DNA of 12,837 nucleotides from Actinomycetota bacterium (lineage in GTDB: Bacteria; Actinomycetota; Thermoleophilia; Solirubrobacterales; Solirubrobacteraceae): NCBI GenBank assembly GCA_005888335.1, contig VAWY01000182.1:1-12837 (forward strand). Direction: 5' to 3'. A program made the translations under genes and the position numbers. Below, piece by piece: positions 7,071 to 12,837 of this stretch. Positions within the stretch are counted from its first letter, which is position 1. Each line of letters opens with the position of its first letter. A model generated the notes under the pieces. The model made no database searches and had not been told where the DNA came from. It was given only the letters and a program-made list of their open reading frames with translations.

Positions 7071-7076
7071 AAGCTA
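7071..7076 (-). promoter_or_regulatory. candidate -10 box (TAGCTT) for the oxidoreductase-dehydrogenase pair
   Basis: On the minus strand TAGCTT ends 7 nt before the ATG at 7063. The divergent gap is only 34 bp and contains no ribosome binding site for this gene, so a leaderless transcript is the simplest reading. The -35 region would fall around the start codon of the opposite gene. Confidence 0.35.
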
Positions 7077-7081
7077 CGGAC

Positions 7082-7087
7082 TAACCT
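7082..7087 (+). promoter_or_regulatory. candidate -10 box (TAACCT) for the acetyltransferase
   Basis: TAACCT ends 10 nt before the ATG at 7098 and sits 5 bp from the opposite-strand TAGCTT box. Any -35 element would overlap the 5' end of the divergent oxidoreductase gene (around 7059-7064), where I see no strong match. Confidence 0.35.
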
Positions 7088-7097
7088 GCCGCGGCGG

Positions 7098-7774
7098 ATG
7101 GACGCCCCGGGCCTCGTCCTCAGCCCGGCCGCCACGGTCGGTCGCGACGTTCGCTTCGGCGCGCACGTCGTCGTGCACGAGGGCGTGGTCCTCGGGGACG
7201 GCTGTGTCGTGCAGGACCACGCCGTGCTCGGCAAGCCGCCGGCGCGCGGGGCGCACGCGGGTGCCGACATGCCCGGGCTCGTGCTCGGCGCGGGCGTCAG
7301 CGTGGGCGCCGCCGCGGTCGTGTTCACCGGCACGACGATCGGCGACGGCGCGGTGGTCGGCGAGCAGGCCTACGTGCGCGAGCGCGTCTCGATCGGCGGC
7401 GAGACGCTCGTCGGCCGCGGCACCACGGTCGACAACGACGTCCGGGTCGGTGCGCGCGTCTCGATCCAGACGGGCGTCTACCTGACTGCGTGGTCGGTCG
7501 TCGAGGACGACGCGTTCCTCGGGCCGAGCGTGACGACGACCAACGACGACACGATGGCACGCCACGAGCGCGGTCGCGCGCTGCGCGGGGCGACGTTGCG
7601 GCGCGCCTGCCGGGTAGGCGGCGGGACGGTGCTCGTGCCCGGCGTGGAAGTGGGCGAGGAGGCGTTCGTGGCCGCCGGGGCGGTCGTCACGCGCGACGTC
7701 CCGCCGCGCACCAAGGTGCGCGGCGTGCCGGCCCGGCCGTACGCCGACGTGGGCGACGAGGAGCTGCTCGAGCG

Positions 7775-7784
<10 letters not shown>
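7098..7784 (+). CDS. left-handed beta-helix (hexapeptide repeat) acetyltransferase, WbpD-like
   Basis: The 228-residue protein is built almost entirely of hexapeptide repeats, the signature of trimeric left-handed beta-helix acyltransferases. Repeats run from about residue 6 (VLSPAATVGRDVRFGAHV) to about 200, ending with GAVVTRDVPPRTKVRGVPARP (194-214), the usual exit from the helix. LGPSVTTTNDD (141-151), followed by ALRGATLRRACRVGGGTVLVPGV (161-183), resembles WbpD, which transfers acetyl from acetyl-CoA to the 3-amino group of UDP-GlcNAc3NA. WbpD proteins are somewhat shorter (about 190 residues), so the N-terminal half has extra repeats and a LGKPPARG loop (44-51). It is transcribed away from the oxidoreductase gene. 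The next gene overlaps its end. Other O- or N-acetyltransferases of this fold remain possible; the WbpD reading rests partly on neighbours. Confidence 0.85.
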
Positions 7785-10695
<2,911 letters not shown>

Positions 10696-10699
<4 letters not shown>

Positions 10700-12837
10700 T
10701 GCCCGTAGCGCTCCCCGGCGTAGTTGAGGAACTTGGGGTACTCCTTGCGGAACGTCAGCGTGACGTCTCCGAGCCCGCCGTTTCGGTGCTTGGCGATCAG
10801 CAGCTCCGCGAGCCCCTGCTCCTCGGACTCCTCCTTGTTGTAGTACTCGTCGCGGTAGATGAACATCACCAGGTCGGCGTCCTGCTCGATCTGGCCCGAG
10901 TTGTGCGAGACGATCCCGTCGGCCAACCAGCAGCTCGGCCCGGGCACGGTCAGGTCGTATACCTCCTCGACGCCGTCAGGCTCGATGGCGACGACGCGGT
11001 CCCAGAACAAGTCGTTGGCGGCGGTCGCTCCCAACGACTCGTCACCGAGAAGCCGGGCGTAGTCGGCCACCGTCGTGCGCGAGGGCGCGAAGCGGAAGTG
11101 CGACGAGCCGCCGTACGACGTCCCGCGCGCGGACGCCATGGCGCGGTGCGTGACTCCGGCTTCGGCCATGGCGGCGCGCACGGTTGTCCAGGTCTCGTGC
11201 GGGAGGGTGTCCACGTTGGTGCAGGCTCCATGTCCGGCCAGGCGGGCTTTCAGTGCCGCCGCGGCCAACACGCGTGGCCCGAAGGCCCCCACGGTCTCGA
11301 GGAAACGCAGTTGGGCATTCCGGCCGGACACGACGACATGGTGGGCTGGGCGATGCTCGCCCTGGCGGACGACCTGCGTCCGCGCCAGGATGCCGAGTCG
11401 CAGGAGCAGGGCCGCGATGTCGCTCGCAAGGCCTCGACTGTTCGTCCCGTAGGCGACCCGGGTGATCGGGCGTCCGTCGGACCGCTCGCCCGTCCGGATG
11501 GACCCGTCCGTCGCCCAGAGGTGGCGCAGCAGGAGCGCGATCTGGTCGGCACCGAGCCGGAAGGCTTGTTCAGGAACGCGTTTCCGATGCGAGCGCTGGC
11601 CGAAGATGCCCAACTCCCGAAGCCAGGCGTTCACACCGGCCGGCGCCCAGCGATTGCCGTTGCCTGACAGCACGAGCTGGTGCCAGCTGCCGCGACCCTG
11701 ATGGCGATTCACGATCGCTCCGAACTCCCGCGTCGCCGCCTCGGCGACGGCGCGACTGTTGTCCTCGGACGCCGTCGTGTAGCGCAGTGGAGCGCCTGAC
11801 ACGTAGCTGCCGTCTCCGATGAGCTGGCCGAGCAGAACGACGCTGTCGTCGGACCAGCGGTCCGGCGCCATCGGCTCGGGCAGCCGTCGCGCGAGGGCGA
11901 CGCGCTCGCCGACCGCCAGGTCGCTCACGCGCCGCCAGCCGGCGCCGCAGCGGATCCGGTGGTCCGCGGTCGCGCGTAGGACGCGGCCGGTGGCGAGGCG
12001 CACCGCGAACACTTCGCGACGGCCGACCAGCCACACCTTGTCGGCGCGGGCGCTCACGAGGCAGTCGTGCTCGTCGACCGCGACCACCTCCGGAGTCGTT
12101 CCGACGAGCTCGCGGATCGGGCTGCGGCGGCCGTCGGCGAGACCCACCGGAGTTTCGCCGGTGACGCACTCGCGCAGGTCGGAGAGGATCGGCTTCTTGT
12201 CGTGGCGCTGCTCGACCGCGCGGGAGAGCTGAGAGAGCGCGATGACGGGGACGTTGAGCTCGCGGGCGAGGATCTTGAGGCCGCGGCTCATCTGGCCCAC
12301 CTGCTCGACGCGGCTGTCCGCCCCGGGCTCCGGGCGCAGGAGCTGCAGGTAGTCGATGACGATCAGGCCGAGGCCGTCCTTGTGCTGGGAGTGCAGGCGG
12401 CGGGCCTTGGCGCGGATGTCGAGGATGCCGATGTCCGACGAAGGGGGGCGCGGGCGAGGCGCTGGGAGGCCTCGAGGATGCGCGGCCACTCCGAGTCGGG
12501 CACGCGGCCCTTGCGCAGCTTGTCGCCGAAGATCCGGCCCTGGCTTGCGACGAAGCGCAGCGCCAGCTCGGTCTCCGACATCTCGAGCGAGAACATCGCC
12601 ACGGCGCGCTCGTGGTCGATCGCGGCGTTCTCGGCGATGTTCGTGACAAGCGCCGACTTCCCCATGGATGGCCTAGCCGCGAGGATGACGAGGTTGCCGG
12701 GCTGGAAGCCGCCCGTGATCTCGTCGAGGTCCTTGAAGCCCGACGGCGTGCCGGTCAGCGCGGTGCCGTGCTTGGAGAGGAGCTCCATCTTGCGGAGCTC
12801 GTCGGAGAGGATGGCGCTGATCTCGCGGAAGTCGGCC
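10696..12837 (-). CDS. dnaB: replicative DNA helicase DnaB, 5' part outside window, intein-containing and frameshifted
   Basis: This is the C-terminal RecA-like ATPase of the hexameric replication-fork helicase. The N-terminal domain lies beyond the right edge. Coding enters at 12836 and reads through the linker, [16 protein letters not shown], Walker [10 protein letters not shown] and the FSLEMS block to LARAPL. The frame then breaks (see 12436-12448); reading on in the original frame stops at 12363-12365. In the new frame the protein resumes as [15 protein letters not shown], then Walker [19 protein letters not shown] and SDLRE. An intein (10900-12168) follows, and then [18 protein letters not shown] and KHRNGGLG to the stop at 10696. 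ATGs at 12788 and 12489 are internal, not starts. As read, no full-length helicase can be made. Because DnaB is essential, an assembly error, a second dnaB copy, or a real recent lesion must be considered. The 3' end overlaps the loader gene by 4 nt. Confidence 0.93.
10900..12168 (-). other. DnaB intein with LAGLIDADG homing endonuclease (423 residues)
   Basis: The insertion sits exactly between E and S of the DnaB sequence [14 protein letters not shown], so removal restores the conserved host motif. Splicing blocks are complete: C1 in CVTGETPV; block [11 protein letters not shown] (61-70) with T67-x-x-H70; block [19 protein letters not shown] (391-408); and block [11 protein letters not shown] (414-423), with penultimate H422, terminal N423 and Ser as the +1 residue. 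The central part is a two-motif homing endonuclease: LLGQLIGDG (112-120, D119) and LRHLWATDG (214-222, D221), both with the catalytic aspartate kept. Length is typical of a full intein rather than a mini-intein, so it may still be mobile. By eye its base composition is less uniformly GC-rich than the host gene, which would fit horizontal arrival. The frame is uninterrupted within the intein. Confidence 0.93.
12436..12448 (-). other. frameshift and short deletion in dnaB
   Basis: Upstream of here the DnaB frame reads LARAPL; downstream the frame reads [11 protein letters not shown], one base out of step. Adding one base, for example to the run of six G at 12443-12448, restores the frame but leaves about four or five residues missing where other DnaB proteins have a conserved strand ending in DD (IYIDDSS in E. 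coli). The best reading is loss of about 10 or 13 bases, both equal to 1 modulo 3. Short TCG repeats here could promote a slippage deletion or an assembly error. Confidence 0.8.

Noticed and set aside
7064..7333. N-terminal extension of the oxidoreductase on minus
   Set aside because: It runs antisense through the acetyltransferase gene, and the Rossmann strand starts at the ATG at 7063.
12363..12788. Independent 141-residue gene starting at ATG 12788
   Set aside because: The frame continues upstream to the window edge with DnaB linker sequence, so this ATG is internal; the last residues are out-of-frame sequence after the frameshift.

Overview
The window is very GC-rich, with G or C at most third codon positions, densely packed genes and many 4-nt start/stop overlaps. 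The protein families (an actinobacterial-style HVHH membrane protein, a DnaC-like loader directly after dnaB, start codons 7-10 nt after a TANNNT box) suggest an actinobacterium, perhaps class Thermoleophilia (Solirubrobacterales). That placement is inference from sequence style; there is no rRNA here to confirm it.

Layout. 1-518 has no convincing protein gene. It holds the 3' half of a tRNA-Lys(CTT) at 332-373, beginning exactly at the anticodon loop, which looks like the scar (att site) of an element integrated to its left, and a pair of overlapping inverted repeats at 431-456. 519-2996 is a membrane-anchored GAF-GGDEF-EAL cyclic-di-GMP protein with both catalytic motifs intact. 3021-3788 is a class IV aminotransferase, coupled by a 4-nt overlap to a WbpI-like UDP-sugar 2-epimerase (3785-4849). 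Convergent to it lie a UDP-sugar 6-dehydrogenase (4827-6071, minus) and a Gfo/Idh/MocA sugar oxidoreductase (6068-7063, minus), themselves joined by a 4-nt overlap. A 34-bp divergent gap separates these from a hexapeptide-repeat acetyltransferase (7098-7784). An unknown HVHH membrane protein follows (7775-8632). On the minus strand lie purA (8629-9933), a DnaC/IstB-like helicase loader (10004-10699) and the replicative helicase dnaB (10696 to beyond the right edge).

How the genes work together. The epimerase, 6-dehydrogenase, oxidoreductase and acetyltransferase match four of the five enzyme types (WbpI, WbpA, WbpB, WbpD) that make UDP-ManNAc3NAcA-type diacetamido uronic acids for surface glycans. 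The fifth, a DegT-family aminotransferase (WbpE), is not in the window. The minus-strand right part is a replication/purine block: dnaB, its probable loader, then purA.

The most notable features are in dnaB. It carries a 423-residue intein with splicing blocks and both LAGLIDADG-type motifs, inserted between E and S of the conserved SDLRE/SG...IEQDAD region. Separately, the host part of dnaB is frameshifted near a run of six G at 12443-12448, where a conserved short segment is also missing. This is either a genuine lesion or an assembly error.
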